A stretch of 59,186 bases of DNA from an uncultured Pelagibacteraceae bacterium (GCA_902633885.1 CACPIK010000001.1:1-59186), one strand, 5' to 3'. Shown: positions 43,427-53,845, counted from the first letter of the stretch. The notes: generated by a model not told the origin, from the sequence alone. Program-made: numbers and translations.

Positions 43427-43669
43427 ATGTCAAAATCAAGATTTGTACTAGATAAATTTGCTAAACTTATTGAACATGGCTTAGTTAGCTATAAGGATAT
43501 AAGTGATGAGATTTTAAATATTTTAAAATCAAAAAGAGATGAAATAGTCTTTAAAATGAAAATAGCTGACAAAGAACAATTAGAGGTTTTAAATAAGAGA
43601 ATAAACAAACTAGAAAAAAAAGTACAACAACTCGATAAAAAAAAAAAAACTAAAATGGCAAAGAGATAA
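43427..43669 (+). CDS. ubiK: UbiK-like accessory factor (BMFP family)
   Basis: An 80-residue protein of the BMFP/UbiK family: amphipathic N-terminal helix (residues 1-30), then a coiled coil with the usual KRDEIVFKMKIADKEQLEVL-type heptads (residues 41-70) and a basic tail. UbiK assists ubiquinone synthesis in the lipid-bound Ubi complex. A 13-base A tract (43637-43649) encodes DKKKK near the C-terminus. The last 20 bp overlap the convergent histidine kinase gene. Confidence 0.8.
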   Translation: MSKSRFVLDKFAKLIEHGLVSYKDISDEILNILKSKRDEIVFKMKIADKEQLEVLNKRINKLEKKVQQLDKKKKTKMAKR

Positions 43670-44966
43670 TAACTTTTAATCCTCCCATATTAGAATCATC
43701 AAAGTTTATATCTCCTCCATGTGATTTCACAATATCCGAAGATATTGATAAGCCTAGGCCAACACTTGATTTTGACTCAGATCTGCTTTTATCAATTTTG
43801 TAGAAGGGTTTTATGATATTTTGATATTCTGATTTTGATATTCCAGGACCATCATCTTCAATAGATAAAATAATATTTGAATTTTTTTTATTTATATTGA
43901 TTAAAACATTTTTTCCATATTTAAGTGAGTTATCTATTAGATTATTTATGCATCTCTGAATTAAATTTTTTCTTCCATCAAAATAAATTTGTCCTTTAAA
44001 ATTTTTTTGAATATTAGAATTATTGTATCTTTCAACTATTATTGATAAAAGTTCACATATATCAAAAGTCTCGGTTTTATCTTTTGCACCAGTTCTTGCA
44101 AACTGTAAATATTCATTTAACATTTTCTCCATTTCATCCACATCCATAGATAATTTATTTGATAACTCTTTATCTTTAATCATAGCTAGTTGTAATTTTA
44201 TTCTTGTTAAAGGTGTTCTTAAATCATGACTAATTCCTGAGAGCATTTCAGATCTTTGATTTAAATGTCTTTGAATTCTTTTTCGCATTCTGTCAAATTC
44301 TAATCCAGCTTGTCTTATTTCAAGGGCTCCAGAGGGTTTAAATTCTTCAACTTCTTCACCTCGTCCAAATTTTTCCGAAGCTTGTGCCAATCTGCTGATT
44401 GGCCTTGTTTGGTTTTTTAAAAATATAATTGCAATTGTAACCATTAAAATTGCTGGAATTGTAATCCAAAAAGCGAATATTCGAATTGAGGAACTTTGTA
44501 TTCTTTCTTTTGGAAAAAAAATTTGTAAAACTCCATTTCCAAATTTAATTCTTAAATCTACAACTTCTTTATATGAAATAGTATTAAACCAATATTCATT
44601 AAATTTAGGTTTTAACTCTCTTCTTAAGGTTCTATCCATCGGACTAAACCATCTTTCAACTTTTATATCTGGAAGTTTTTCGTTTTCTAAAAATCTAACT
44701 GAAAAACTGAAATTTTTATTGTATAAATCAGTTACAATTTTTTTGTTGTAATCATCTTCGTTATTGTAGATATCTATAATTGTAACAATTTCACTAACCA
44801 AAGCTTTCGTTAAACCTTTGTTTGTTTTTATCCACAAACTATCAAAAAAAACTAAAGAAATAGTTATTTGAAGAATTATTATAGGTAGGGCTACTATTAA
44901 GAGTCCTCTGTAAAATAATCTTTTTGGAAGTAAATTTTTTAATAATTTACTCAATCCATAAGACAT
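43650..44966 (-). CDS. EnvZ-like sensor histidine kinase
   Basis: A 438-residue kinase with two membrane helices (about 21-41 and 165-183) flanking a periplasmic domain of about 120 residues, a HAMP domain (185-237), the phosphoacceptor His247 in GISHDLRTPLTR, the N box NNLIDNSLKYG, and the G boxes DDGPGIS and SVGLGLSIS. It overlaps its response regulator by 20 bp, so they form a pair. The signal is unknown. Confidence 0.95.
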   Translation of the reverse strand: MSYGLSKLLKNLLPKRLFYRGLLIVALPIIILQITISLVFFDSLWIKTNKGLTKALVSEIVTIIDIYNNEDDYNKKIVTDLYNKNFSFSVRFLENEKLPDIKVERWFSPMDRTLRRELKPKFNEYWFNTISYKEVVDLRIKFGNGVLQIFFPKERIQSSSIRIFAFWITIPAILMVTIAIIFLKNQTRPISRLAQASEKFGRGEEVEEFKPSGALEIRQAGLEFDRMRKRIQRHLNQRSEMLSGISHDLRTPLTRIKLQLAMIKDKELSNKLSMDVDEMEKMLNEYLQFARTGAKDKTETFDICELLSIIVERYNNSNIQKNFKGQIYFDGRKNLIQRCINNLIDNSLKYGKNVLININKKNSNIILSIEDDGPGISKSEYQNIIKPFYKIDKSRSESKSSVGLGLSISSDIVKSHGGDINFDDSNMGGLKVIISLPF

Positions 44967-45624
44967 ATCCTTCTCCTCTGATTGTTTGTAAATACTTAGG
45001 ACTTTTTGGATTTTCTTCTATTTTCTTTCTCAATCTTGTAATTATTACATCTATTGATCTTTCTTTATCTAATTCAATTAAATTAGCAATTTCATCTCTT
45101 TTAAAGATTTTACCAGGAGAATTAATCATTTTTTCTAAAATAGTTTTTTCTGTATTATTGATTTTTAAACTTTGATCTTTTTTATAAATAAATAATTTTT
45201 TTAAATCTATTTTTACAAATCCAAACTCAATAACTCTTTTTGATACTCTTAGTTTTGTTTTACTTAAAATATTATTTATTCTTAAAATTAATTCTTTAGG
45301 TTCAAAAGGCTTAGATAAATAATCATCTGCTCCAATTTCAAGTCCTTGAATTCTTTCAGATGCCTCTCCTTTTGCAGTCAAAAGCAAAATTGGAGTATCA
45401 ATTTTTTTCTTATGTTCTTGTGTAAATTCTAATCCTGTTTTTCCTGGCATCATTATATCTAAGACAATTAGGTCAAATTTAATTATTTTTACTTTTTTTA
45501 TAGCATCTTCCGAGTTTTTTGCTGTAGTGACTAGATATTCATTTTGGTTTAAATATTGTTTTACTAAATCTCTTATACCATCATCATCATCAACAACTAA
45601 TATGTGGGCTTTAAAATTTTTCAT
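44947..45624 (-). CDS. OmpR/PetR-type response regulator
   Basis: A 225-residue two-domain regulator. Receiver: acidic Asp12/Asp13, phosphoacceptor Asp56 in LIVLDIMMPG, Thr/Lys switch residues in LLLTAKG and DDYLSKPF. Winged-helix DNA-binding domain from about 130, with RSIDVIITRLRKKIEENP as the recognition helix region. Together with the upstream MarR gene it resembles the PetR-PetP pair known near the bc1 genes of Rhodobacter. The overlap with the MarR gene is 14 bp. Confidence 0.94.
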   Translation of the reverse strand: MKNFKAHILVVDDDDGIRDLVKQYLNQNEYLVTTAKNSEDAIKKVKIIKFDLIVLDIMMPGKTGLEFTQEHKKKIDTPILLLTAKGEASERIQGLEIGADDYLSKPFEPKELILRINNILSKTKLRVSKRVIEFGFVKIDLKKLFIYKKDQSLKINNTEKTILEKMINSPGKIFKRDEIANLIELDKERSIDVIITRLRKKIEENPKSPKYLQTIRGEGYVLWIE

Positions 45625-46054
45625 TAATTATTTTTTTTAATACTTTATCAAAGCTAATTACATCATTTGAGTTTGAGCCTATGAATGCTTTGTAAATTCT
45701 TTTTTTTTGAATTGAAAAAATCTCATCAAATAATTTTTCACCCTCGTTTGTTAAAAAAACATGTTTTATTCTAGTATCAACCTCATCTCTTTTATATTTA
45801 ATTGCATTTAATTTTATTAAATCATTTAAAACTCGATTTAAACTTTGTTTTGTTACTTTAAGCTTTTTTAAAAGCTCAGAAATAGTTATGCCTTCATAAA
45901 GAGATATCAAATGAATTACTTTATTATGTGCAATTCCTATGGAGTGTTTGTCTAATATCTTTTTAGCATCAGCGACAGTTTCTCTATATCCTGTGAATAT
46001 TTTTTCTATATATTGTTTTAATTGTTGATCTTTTAAATATAAAAGTTTTTTCAT
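45611..46054 (-). CDS. MarR-family regulator (PetP-like)
   Basis: A 147-residue winged-helix protein of the MarR family: dimer helices at both ends and a wHTH at about 50-110 with ISELLKKLKVTKQSLNRVLNDL-type recognition (shown in part: LKVTKQSLNRV) and a wing with DEVDTRIKHVFLT. It is the first gene of the MarR-OmpR-kinase operon. By arrangement it is similar to PetP. Ligand and target are unknown; the 59 bp gap to ilvE could be one target. Confidence 0.88.
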   Translation of the reverse strand: MKKLLYLKDQQLKQYIEKIFTGYRETVADAKKILDKHSIGIAHNKVIHLISLYEGITISELLKKLKVTKQSLNRVLNDLIKLNAIKYKRDEVDTRIKHVFLTNEGEKLFDEIFSIQKKRIYKAFIGSNSNDVISFDKVLKKIINEKF

Positions 46055-46068
46055 AATGGTAAGTTATA

Positions 46069-46097
46069 TTGACATATTATATATACAAAGATATTTT
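46069..46097 (+). promoter_or_regulatory. Probable sigma-70 promoter of ilvE
   Basis: A consensus -35 TTGACA (46069-46074) is followed after 17 bp by TATTTT (46092-46097). Transcription would start near 46104, about 10 bp before the ilvE ATG. It lies in the gap shared with the divergent marR gene, so the MarR protein could act on it. Confidence 0.5.
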
Positions 46098-46113
46098 TTA
46101 ATAAAAAAAGCTA

Positions 46114-46995
46114 ATGATACCTTACGATAAAAGAGAAGGAAAAATATGGTTCAACAATGAGCTTGTTGAGTGGCAAGATGCAAAATTGCATGTCATAAGC
46201 CATGGACTCCATTATGCAAGTTTAGTATTTGAAGGAGAAAGAGTATATGAAGGTGAAATTTTTAAGCTCGAAGAGCATACAGATAGGCTTTTTCATTCAG
46301 CGAATAGACTGGATATTAAAATACCATATTCCAAAGAAGAAATTAATTTAGCCTGTAAAAAAATTATATCAATTCAAAATGTTCAAAATGGATATGTAAG
46401 ACCATTTGCCTGGAGAGGAAGTGAAATGATGGGTGTATCTGCTCAAAAAACAAAAATTAATGTAGCAATTGCAACTTGGGAGTGGGGAGATTACTTTGAT
46501 CCAAAATTAAAAACTGAAGGTATAAAATTAAATATATCAAATTGGAGAAGACCGGCACCAAATACAATCCCTTGGGATAGTAAAGCCGCAGGATTGTATA
46601 TGATTTGTACATTATCAAAACATGAGGCTGAAAGACAAGGGTATAGCGAGTCACTTATGTTAGATCATGAAGGTAATGTTGCAGAGTCTACAAGTGCAAA
46701 TGTTTTTTTTAAGGATGAAAAAGGGGATTTGCATACCCCAATTCCAGATTCTTTTTTAAATGGCATCACTAGACAAACAGTAATTGAAATTGCAAAATCA
46801 AAAAATATTGTTGTTCATGAAAGAAAAATAAAACCTGAAGAATTATCAGATTTTGTTGGATGCTTTTTAACAGGAACAGCTGCAGAGATAACTCCTGTTT
46901 CTCTTATTGCAGAAAATAAATATAAAGTGTGTGATCGTATTTTAGATTTATCTGAAAGTTACGGTAAATTAGTAAGGAAAAAAAAAGCAGCCTAA
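46114..46995 (+). CDS. ilvE: Branched-chain amino acid aminotransferase
   Basis: A 293-residue class IV PLP aminotransferase. The N-terminal HVISHGLHYASLVFEG, the PLP lysine in WDSKAAGLYM (about residue 158) and VAESTSANVFF and FLTGTAAEITPV near the C-terminus are typical of IlvE. It makes or degrades valine, leucine and isoleucine. Its stop shares CTAA with that of convergent pgsA. Confidence 0.95.
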   Translation: MIPYDKREGKIWFNNELVEWQDAKLHVISHGLHYASLVFEGERVYEGEIFKLEEHTDRLFHSANRLDIKIPYSKEEINLACKKIISIQNVQNGYVRPFAWRGSEMMGVSAQKTKINVAIATWEWGDYFDPKLKTEGIKLNISNWRRPAPNTIPWDSKAAGLYMICTLSKHEAERQGYSESLMLDHEGNVAESTSANVFFKDEKGDLHTPIPDSFLNGITRQTVIEIAKSKNIVVHERKIKPEELSDFVGCFLTGTAAEITPVSLIAENKYKVCDRILDLSESYGKLVRKKKAA

Positions 46996-47576
46996 GCTTT
47001 ATTGTCCTCAGAAATTGCGTGGTCTATACCTTTTCTTAAATAATCATATCCCGTGTAGAGCGTGAGAAAAGCAGACAACCATAAAAGAATAATACCAATT
47101 GTTTGAGCATTATAATCTTGAAAATTTATTAATTTATTTCCAGTTTCTCCGGTTAAGAGTAATGAAATAGAAAACATTTGTAAAAAAGTTTTAGCTTTTG
47201 CCAAACTTGACACTGGAAGTTTAATTTTTCCTTTGGCTAAAAATTCTCTTAGGCCTGAAATTAAAATCTCTCTAGTTAAAATAATAATTGCAGCAATTAC
47301 TTCATAATTTTTTATTGTTCCATCCATGACCAATAGTATCAATGCTGTTGCTACTATTATTTTATCTGCAATTGGATCAAGTAATTCTCCCAATTTAGAC
47401 TCTTCTTTGTACATCCTTGCTAATAGTCCATCTAAAAAATCAGTAAATGATGCTATCACAAATAATAAGAAAGGAATTAAATCACCGTAAAATCCTGGAA
47501 GATAAAAAGTTATAACAAAAATAGGAACTATTATAATTCTTCCAATAGTAAGATAGTTTGGTATTTTAAATTTCAT
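46992..47576 (-). CDS. pgsA: Phosphatidylglycerophosphate synthase
   Basis: A 194-residue CDP-alcohol phosphatidyltransferase with about five helices. The catalytic motif is [30 protein letters not shown] (positions about 43-72; key Asp residues at DFLDG and DPIAD). It makes phosphatidylglycerophosphate. It overlaps uvrC by 4 bp; uvrC-pgsA is a conserved pair. Confidence 0.95.
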   Translation of the reverse strand: MKFKIPNYLTIGRIIIVPIFVITFYLPGFYGDLIPFLLFVIASFTDFLDGLLARMYKEESKLGELLDPIADKIIVATALILLVMDGTIKNYEVIAAIIILTREILISGLREFLAKGKIKLPVSSLAKAKTFLQMFSISLLLTGETGNKLINFQDYNAQTIGIILLWLSAFLTLYTGYDYLRKGIDHAISEDNKA

Positions 47577-49408
47577 TCGTGAAAGAAATTATATATTTTT
47601 TTTGCCACTTTTTCCTCAACTCCTTCGACTGATTTTATCTCATCTAAGCTGGCAGATTCCACTGCTCTTGCTGAGCCAAAATGATTTAATAATGACCTTT
47701 TTCTTACTGATCCTATACCATCTATTTGGTCAAGAAGTGACTTGTTAATGCCTTTTTTTCTTTTTGCTCTATGTGCGCTTATAGCAAATCTGTGAGACTC
47801 ATCTCTTAGTCTTTGTAAAAAGAAAAGTGTAGAATCATTTTTTGCAAACTTAAATTCTTTACCATTGTAAAAAAAAGTTTCATTACCACTATTTCTAAAT
47901 TTACCTTTTGCAATTGCTATCATTGGAATATGGTGAAGACCCAATTCGTTTAAAGTTTCTCTTGCTACTGAATATTGTCCTTTTCCACCGTCAATAATAA
48001 CTAAATCTGGTATACTTAAATAATTATCTTTCTCTTGAACGGCTCTTTTGAATCTTCTATTAAGAACTTCACGCATCATACCATAATCATCATGTTCGTT
48101 TTTCTTTATTTTAATATTAAATTTTCTATACCTTTTTTTTATAAAACCTTCTTCACCAAAGGTAATCAAGGCACCGACACTATTTGTTCCTTGTATATGA
48201 CTATTATCATATACTTCAACAAGATTTATATTTGTTTCTAGATCAAACTTTTTAGCAACATTATCGAACAAATCTTTATTATTTTGACTCTCATATATTT
48301 TTCTATTCAAGCTATCCTTTGCATTTTTAAGTGCTTGATTTATAACTTTTAGTTTAGTGCCTTTCTTGGCAATAGAAATATTGATTTCTTTATTTTCTTT
48401 TTGTGAAAGAGTTTTTTCAATTAAAATTTTTTCTCTTATATCATCGCTTAAGATGATTGATTTAGGAACATTCTTATTTTCATAAAATTGTGAGACAAAG
48501 GAATTTAAAATTTCTTTTATATTTTCATCTGGGTCATGTTTTGGAAAAAATGCTTGATTTCCCCAATTTTGTTTAGATCTGTAAAAAAAAACTTGGATAC
48601 AAGTTTTTCCAGACTCCTTATAACCAGCTATAACATCTGCCTCTACTAAATTTGCTTCATTTATTCTTTGAGACGATTGAATAATATTAAGTGATTTTAT
48701 TCTATCTCTTAAAATTGCTGCCTTTTCAAAATCAAGATCTTCACTTGCTTTTTCCATTTGATTTGACAAATTCTTTTGAATTTTTCTTGATTTACCAGAA
48801 ACAAATTCGATCGCATTTTCTACAGATTGTTTGTATTCATCTTTATCTATGTATCCAACGCAAGGACCAGAACATCTTTTTATCTGATATAAAATACAGG
48901 GCCTTTCTCTTTTTTTAAAAACTGAGTCTTCACATACTCTTAGTTGAAATATTTTCTGTATCATTTTTATCGTCCAGTTTGCAGATCCCGCGGAAGCAAA
49001 AGGTCCAAAGTAAAAACCCTCTTTAGTTTTTTTTCCTCTATGCCTTTTAATTTGTGACCATTTGTCCTGATTACCAATAAAAATGAATGGAAAAGATTTA
49101 TCATCTCTTAAAAGAATATTAAATTTTGGCTTGTATTTTTTTATTAAATTAGCTTCTAAAAGTAGAGCTTCACTTTCATTTGAAGTGCTAGTTATCTCAA
49201 TTTTTCTTGTTTGAGATAGCATTCTTTCTGTTCTGATAATGTGATTTTTTTCAGATATATAACTTTTAAGTCTATTTGGTAAATTTTTAGCTTTTCCAAC
49301 ATATAAAATTTCATTTTTAGAGTTAAGCATCCTATAAACTCCTGGAAGTTTAGGTATTAAAGGGAGCTCTTTTTTTATTACTTCTTTTCCAATATCAGTA
49401 CTTATCAT
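47573..49408 (-). CDS. uvrC: Excinuclease ABC subunit C
   Basis: A 611-residue UvrC counted from the ATG of [10 protein letters not shown]; a TTG 30 bp upstream is less likely. GIY-YIG domain at the N-terminus ([20 protein letters not shown] region), UvrB-binding UVR motif near [13 protein letters not shown], the RNase H-like nuclease with [17 protein letters not shown] and [10 protein letters not shown], and a helix-hairpin-helix pair at the C-terminus ([17 protein letters not shown]). It makes both incisions in nucleotide excision repair. The gene for its partner uvrB is in the same run. Confidence 0.96.
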   Translation of the reverse strand: MISTDIGKEVIKKELPLIPKLPGVYRMLNSKNEILYVGKAKNLPNRLKSYISEKNHIIRTERMLSQTRKIEITSTSNESEALLLEANLIKKYKPKFNILLRDDKSFPFIFIGNQDKWSQIKRHRGKKTKEGFYFGPFASAGSANWTIKMIQKIFQLRVCEDSVFKKRERPCILYQIKRCSGPCVGYIDKDEYKQSVENAIEFVSGKSRKIQKNLSNQMEKASEDLDFEKAAILRDRIKSLNIIQSSQRINEANLVEADVIAGYKESGKTCIQVFFYRSKQNWGNQAFFPKHDPDENIKEILNSFVSQFYENKNVPKSIILSDDIREKILIEKTLSQKENKEINISIAKKGTKLKVINQALKNAKDSLNRKIYESQNNKDLFDNVAKKFDLETNINLVEVYDNSHIQGTNSVGALITFGEEGFIKKRYRKFNIKIKKNEHDDYGMMREVLNRRFKRAVQEKDNYLSIPDLVIIDGGKGQYSVARETLNELGLHHIPMIAIAKGKFRNSGNETFFYNGKEFKFAKNDSTLFFLQRLRDESHRFAISAHRAKRKKGINKSLLDQIDGIGSVRKRSLLNHFGSARAVESASLDEIKSVEGVEEKVAKKIYNFFHE

Positions 49409-49820
49409 GGCTTCTTTTTTTAGAAATCTGTATACCAACTGACGAACAATCTTTCATAATTTCTAATTTTTCAATTTGAAGAGATATTTTATCAATTCTT
49501 TTGTCTTTAAATAGCTCATCAAAAACATCTTCAGCCAATGTTTCTAGAAAGTTATAATGCTTATTTTTAACTAATTTTTTTATTAATTTTACAATTTTAT
49601 CATAGTTTACTATCGATTTAATATCTTTATCATTTGATGGCTTTTTATCCTTGTAATCGATTTCGAGTGAAAACTTAACTTTTTGAGTTTTATTTTTCTC
49701 AAAATCAAAATATCCAAGTTTTAAATCTAATACTAAATCTTTAATTAAAACTTTTTTTTCGTAATTAAATAAAATTTTATTTTTATCTATTTTTACAATT
49801 TTTAAATTATTTTTTTTCAT
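49395..49820 (-). CDS. folB: Dihydroneopterin aldolase-like protein
   Basis: A 141-residue protein counted from the ATG of MKKNNLKIV, 1 bp after the hydrolase stop. The FolB core is [20 protein letters not shown] (about 28-47), [10 protein letters not shown] and [14 protein letters not shown], with the glutamates of the active site. It would split dihydroneopterin in folate synthesis. The N-terminal 25 residues and many Lys are lineage-specific. It overlaps uvrC by 14 bp. Confidence 0.82.
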   Translation of the reverse strand: MKKNNLKIVKIDKNKILFNYEKKVLIKDLVLDLKLGYFDFEKNKTQKVKFSLEIDYKDKKPSNDKDIKSIVNYDKIVKLIKKLVKNKHYNFLETLAEDVFDELFKDKRIDKISLQIEKLEIMKDCSSVGIQISKKRSHDKY

Positions 49821-49821
49821 A

Positions 49822-50940
49822 CTAAATTTTTGATTCAATAAATTTTTCTATATCATCAAGATAAGGGGTAAAACAACTTCGATAGGGAATATAATGTCCG
49901 CTAGCTTTTTTCATCATTTCCTTTTTTTCATTAGGATCAACAATTGTCCAGGCTTTCTTTTTATGCCCAAGATCTTGATTATGTTTTATTTTCCAGCCAC
50001 CTCTCATTCTCTTCTTAATTTTGCATTGTTTTCCGTCAATAATGATTTCTTTACCATCTTCACTATTATGATTTGGTAATTCAATCCATTTTGCTCCAGG
50101 AATATCTGCCATCCATTTTAAATATCTAGAGTCACTTTGATAATCTATTTCTCCATCAGTTTCGGAATGAAAAATTAAGGCATCAATTTTTTTTGCAATT
50201 CTAATTTCATCTAATTCCCATTTTCTAAGTTGAGAATGTTCTGACTTGTCCCAGCAGTTTGGCATCAAAGCTATAGCTGAATTAAATACATCAGGATATA
50301 GTGATTCCATTCTTAAACTTCCCATTGCACCACATGAGTGACCTGAAATGAAAAGTTGATTTCTCGGAGTTCCCTTTTGAACAAAAATATCTGCTATGGC
50401 AGTATTTAAAGCTGCCCTATTCTTGTAAGCAAAATTACTTACATAAGGTGGTATTTGCAATATATCTTTTTTTGAGGTTTTTACTTTTTTTAAATAAGTT
50501 GGAGGTCCCCAAATGCAGTCATACCATGGCGGAGTATGGCCTAACATTTTACCTTTATACTTATGTTTCATTCCACACTTAGTGGTAATACCCATTGTAT
50601 CTCCAGCTTTCCAAAGTTCTTGGTTTGCCCAAACAACAATTTCTTTTCCTTTAACTTTTCTTCCTGATAATTGTCCTAAAACACCTTCCACCTCTTCTTT
50701 TTGAAAACAGAATCCTTTATCTTTTTTTTTACTACCCCATCCACCAAAGTTAAAAATCATAATTATTTTATTTGCAGGATCTTCAATTTCGAAACCTTTA
50801 ATAAACTTTCCTTTTTGACCATCAAAGTAGACAAAACCACTGCTATTTATTCTTTTACCACCAACTGCACTGCAATCGTATGCAAAAGCAAACTTTGGAA
50901 TTATTAATAAACAAAAAATTAATAAAAATATTTTTTTCAT
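49822..50940 (-). CDS. Exported Cys-rich alpha/beta hydrolase
   Basis: A 372-residue protein with a signal peptide cleaved after FAFA (about residue 20). The nucleophile elbow is GHSCGAMGS (about 200) with Ser, and HSETDGEIDY supplies a candidate Asp; a His near the C-terminus (LGHKKK) could complete the triad. Ten or so cysteines in the mature part suggest disulfides. It recalls PHB depolymerase or feruloyl esterase-like families, but substrate is not assignable. It sits between an SDR gene and folB, overlapping the SDR by 4 bp. Confidence 0.75.
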   Translation of the reverse strand: MKKIFLLIFCLLIIPKFAFAYDCSAVGGKRINSSGFVYFDGQKGKFIKGFEIEDPANKIIMIFNFGGWGSKKKDKGFCFQKEEVEGVLGQLSGRKVKGKEIVVWANQELWKAGDTMGITTKCGMKHKYKGKMLGHTPPWYDCIWGPPTYLKKVKTSKKDILQIPPYVSNFAYKNRAALNTAIADIFVQKGTPRNQLFISGHSCGAMGSLRMESLYPDVFNSAIALMPNCWDKSEHSQLRKWELDEIRIAKKIDALIFHSETDGEIDYQSDSRYLKWMADIPGAKWIELPNHNSEDGKEIIIDGKQCKIKKRMRGGWKIKHNQDLGHKKKAWTIVDPNEKKEMMKKASGHYIPYRSCFTPYLDDIEKFIESKI

Positions 50941-51692
50941 TCTTTACTTCCCATTATATCGGGTGTTTGCCAGTTTAAACTTTGACCGCTATCAACTGAA
51001 ATTACCTGACCTGTAATAGATCTATTTTTAATAAAAAAGTCAACGGCATTACAGATTTGTTCAACATCTACTTGTCTTTTAAGAGGGGTTGCCATGTATT
51101 GCTTTTTAAAGTGTTTTTCTGATTGTCTTTTATTTTTTAAAGTAGGGCCTGGAGCTATACCATTTACTCTTATATTTGGGGCAAGGCTCATAGCGCTTGT
51201 TTTAGTAAGAGTATAAAGTCCAGTTTTGCTAATTGTATATGAAAAAAAATATGGAGTTAGTTTAAAAACTCTTTGGTCAATAATATTTATTATATTGTTG
51301 TTTTTACCTTTGATATTTTTTGCAAATGCTTTTGATAAAAGGGCAGGTGTTCTTAAATTAGTTCTTAAATGACGTCCCCAACTATCAGTAGTAAAACTTT
51401 CAAGTTTATCGTTTTCAAATAGTGAAGCATTATTAATTAAGCAATCAAAGTATTTTAATTTTGATTTAGCAAATTTTACAATTTTATTTACATCATTTTC
51501 TTTACTCAAGTCACCTTTCACTAAATAAACTTTTGTTTTAATTTTAGATAATTTTTTTTTTAATTTTTCAGCCTTGGACTTGGATTTATTATAGTGAATA
51601 ACTATTTCTTTTCCTGGGCCAGATAATTTTTCTGCAATTACAGCACCAATTCTTGTAGCACCTCCTGTGATAATTATTTTATTTGCTTCCAT
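50937..51692 (-). CDS. SDR oxidoreductase, pteridine reductase (FolM)-like
   Basis: A 251-residue short-chain dehydrogenase. The cofactor loop is [13 protein letters not shown], followed by NNAS, and the catalytic Tyr and Lys in [13 protein letters not shown]. The [15 protein letters not shown] stretch, with Asp in place of the usual Ser, and GIAPGPTL resemble pteridine reductases and FolM. Its nearness to folB supports reduction of a dihydropterin or dihydrofolate. It overlaps uvrB by 19 bp. Confidence 0.8.
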   Translation of the reverse strand: MEANKIIITGGATRIGAVIAEKLSGPGKEIVIHYNKSKSKAEKLKKKLSKIKTKVYLVKGDLSKENDVNKIVKFAKSKLKYFDCLINNASLFENDKLESFTTDSWGRHLRTNLRTPALLSKAFAKNIKGKNNNIINIIDQRVFKLTPYFFSYTISKTGLYTLTKTSAMSLAPNIRVNGIAPGPTLKNKRQSEKHFKKQYMATPLKRQVDVEQICNAVDFFIKNRSITGQVISVDSGQSLNWQTPDIMGSKE

Positions 51693-53845
51693 TTCTTTTT
51701 TCCTTTTTGAGCTCTTGTACCCGGCATTCCCATAGTAGATCTTCCTTTTGGATACATTTTGTTATTTTTGCTATATTTTTTTACCTTGGGATTTAATGTA
51801 ATCTCTAGTTCAGAACTTTCAAGTTTTCTAATTTCATCTCTTATTTTTGCAGCTTCTTCAAATTCTAAATTACTGGCAGCTTCCTTCATTTGTTTATTTA
51901 AAACTTTAAGGTGTTTTTTTAGATTTCCACCAATATTTTCTCCGGTCCCAACTTGTACATAATCTTTTTCGTATACACTCTCTAGAATATCACTTATTTC
52001 TTTTTTAATAGTGGTCGCGCTAATTTTATTTTTTTTGTTGTATTCTAATTGAATATTTCTTCTTCTATCTGTTTCTTTAATAGCTTTTTTTATACTTTTG
52101 GTTTCTTTATCAGCATACAAAATTACTTTTCCCTCTAAATTTCTTGCAGCTCTTCCAATTGTTTGAATAAGTGAAGTTTCAGATCTTAAAAAACCTTCTT
52201 TGTCAGCATCTAATATTCCAACTAAAGCACATTCAGGAATATCAAGACCTTCTCTTAATAAATTAATTCCTACCAAAACATCAAATACTCCCAACCTTAA
52301 GTCTCTCATAATTTCTATTCTTTCAAGAGTATCTATATCTGAATGTAAGTATCTTACCTTAATACCATTTTCATGAAGATATTCTGTTAAGTCTTCAGCC
52401 ATTTTTTTCGTTAAAGTTGTAACTAATACTCTATGATTTTTTTCAACTGTTTTTTTACATTCGTGCATTAAGTCATCAACTTGATTTTTTGCAGGTCTAA
52501 TTTCTACTGGTGGATCAATTAGTCCAGTTGGACGAATTACTTGATCTATAAATTTACCTTTAGTTTGTTCTAATTCCCAAGGACCAGGAGTTGCAGAAAC
52601 AAACACAGTTTGTGTTCTCATCATATCCCACTCTTCAAATTTTAATGGCCTATTATCCATACAAGATGGAAGTCTGAATCCATATTCAGCTAGAGTACTT
52701 TTTCTTGATCTATCACCTTTAAACATTCCATTTAGTTGTGGAACTGTAACATGGCATTCGTCAACAAATATTAATGTATTATCAGGAAAATATTCAAATA
52801 GGGTAGGAGGAGGTTCTCCGGGTTTCCTTCCAGATAAAAATCTTGAATAATTTTCAATTCCAGCACACGAACCTGTCGCTTCAATCATTTCTAAATCAAA
52901 TTTAGTTCTTTCTTCTAATCTTTGAGCTTCTAGTAATTTATTTTCGGACTTATGTTTTTTTAGAGTTATCTCTAATTCTTTTTTAATTTTTATAATTGCT
53001 TGTTCAATAGTTGGTTTTGGAGTTATGTAATGACTATTTGCATAAACTTTTATCATATTTAATTCTCTTACTTGATCTCCTGTTAATGGATCGAACTCTT
53101 CAATTTTTTCAAGTTTGTCTCCAAATAAACTTAATCTCCATGCTCTATCCTCTAAGTGGGAGGGAAAAATTTCTAAATATTCTCCTCTAGCTCTAAACGT
53201 ACCTCTAAAAAAATTTTGATCATTTCTTTTATATTGAAGAGCAACTAACGATTTTATTATATGTTCTCGATTATATTCATGGTTTTTCTCAAGGGTTAAA
53301 GTCATTTTGCTATATGCTTCAACTGAACCAAGTCCATAAATACAAGATACACTTGCTACAATCAGAACATCATCTCTTTCAAGAAGAGATCTTGTTGCAG
53401 AGTGTCTCATTCTATCAATTTGCTCATTAATAGAAGCTTCTTTTTCAATATAAGTATCTGATCTTGGAACATACGCTTCTGGAGTATAGTAGTCGTAATA
53501 AGATACAAAATATTCCACTGCATTGTCTGGGAAGAAACTTTTCATTTCACCGTATAGTTGGGCTGCTAATGTTTTATTTGGTGCTAGAATTAATGCTGGC
53601 CTATTAGTTTCTTCTATAACCTTAGCCATTGTAAAGGTTTTTCCAGACCCAGTTACTCCAAGCAAAACTTGATTAAATTCATTCTTTTTTGCACCCTGAA
53701 CTAATTTTTTAATAGCCTCTGGCTGGTCTCCAGCGGGCCTAAAATCAGATTTAATTTTGAATTTTTTACCACCCTCAAGTTTTCCACTAATTTTTGTATT
53801 TTTACTCTGTATATCTGTAATTAAATCTTGATATGTATTTTCCAT
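51674..53845 (-). CDS. uvrB: Excinuclease ABC subunit B
   Basis: A 723-residue UvrB. Walker A is GVTGSGKT, the beta-hairpin region is [20 protein letters not shown], the helicase DEAD-like box is [11 protein letters not shown], and motif VI is TIGRAARN. The C-terminal UVR domain is in [18 protein letters not shown], after which a basic tail of about 40 residues follows. It verifies damage in nucleotide excision repair. It is the first gene of a run to pgsA. Confidence 0.98.
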   Translation of the reverse strand: MENTYQDLITDIQSKNTKISGKLEGGKKFKIKSDFRPAGDQPEAIKKLVQGAKKNEFNQVLLGVTGSGKTFTMAKVIEETNRPALILAPNKTLAAQLYGEMKSFFPDNAVEYFVSYYDYYTPEAYVPRSDTYIEKEASINEQIDRMRHSATRSLLERDDVLIVASVSCIYGLGSVEAYSKMTLTLEKNHEYNREHIIKSLVALQYKRNDQNFFRGTFRARGEYLEIFPSHLEDRAWRLSLFGDKLEKIEEFDPLTGDQVRELNMIKVYANSHYITPKPTIEQAIIKIKKELEITLKKHKSENKLLEAQRLEERTKFDLEMIEATGSCAGIENYSRFLSGRKPGEPPPTLFEYFPDNTLIFVDECHVTVPQLNGMFKGDRSRKSTLAEYGFRLPSCMDNRPLKFEEWDMMRTQTVFVSATPGPWELEQTKGKFIDQVIRPTGLIDPPVEIRPAKNQVDDLMHECKKTVEKNHRVLVTTLTKKMAEDLTEYLHENGIKVRYLHSDIDTLERIEIMRDLRLGVFDVLVGINLLREGLDIPECALVGILDADKEGFLRSETSLIQTIGRAARNLEGKVILYADKETKSIKKAIKETDRRRNIQLEYNKKNKISATTIKKEISDILESVYEKDYVQVGTGENIGGNLKKHLKVLNKQMKEAASNLEFEEAAKIRDEIRKLESSELEITLNPKVKKYSKNNKMYPKGRSTMGMPGTRAQKGKKKWKQIK

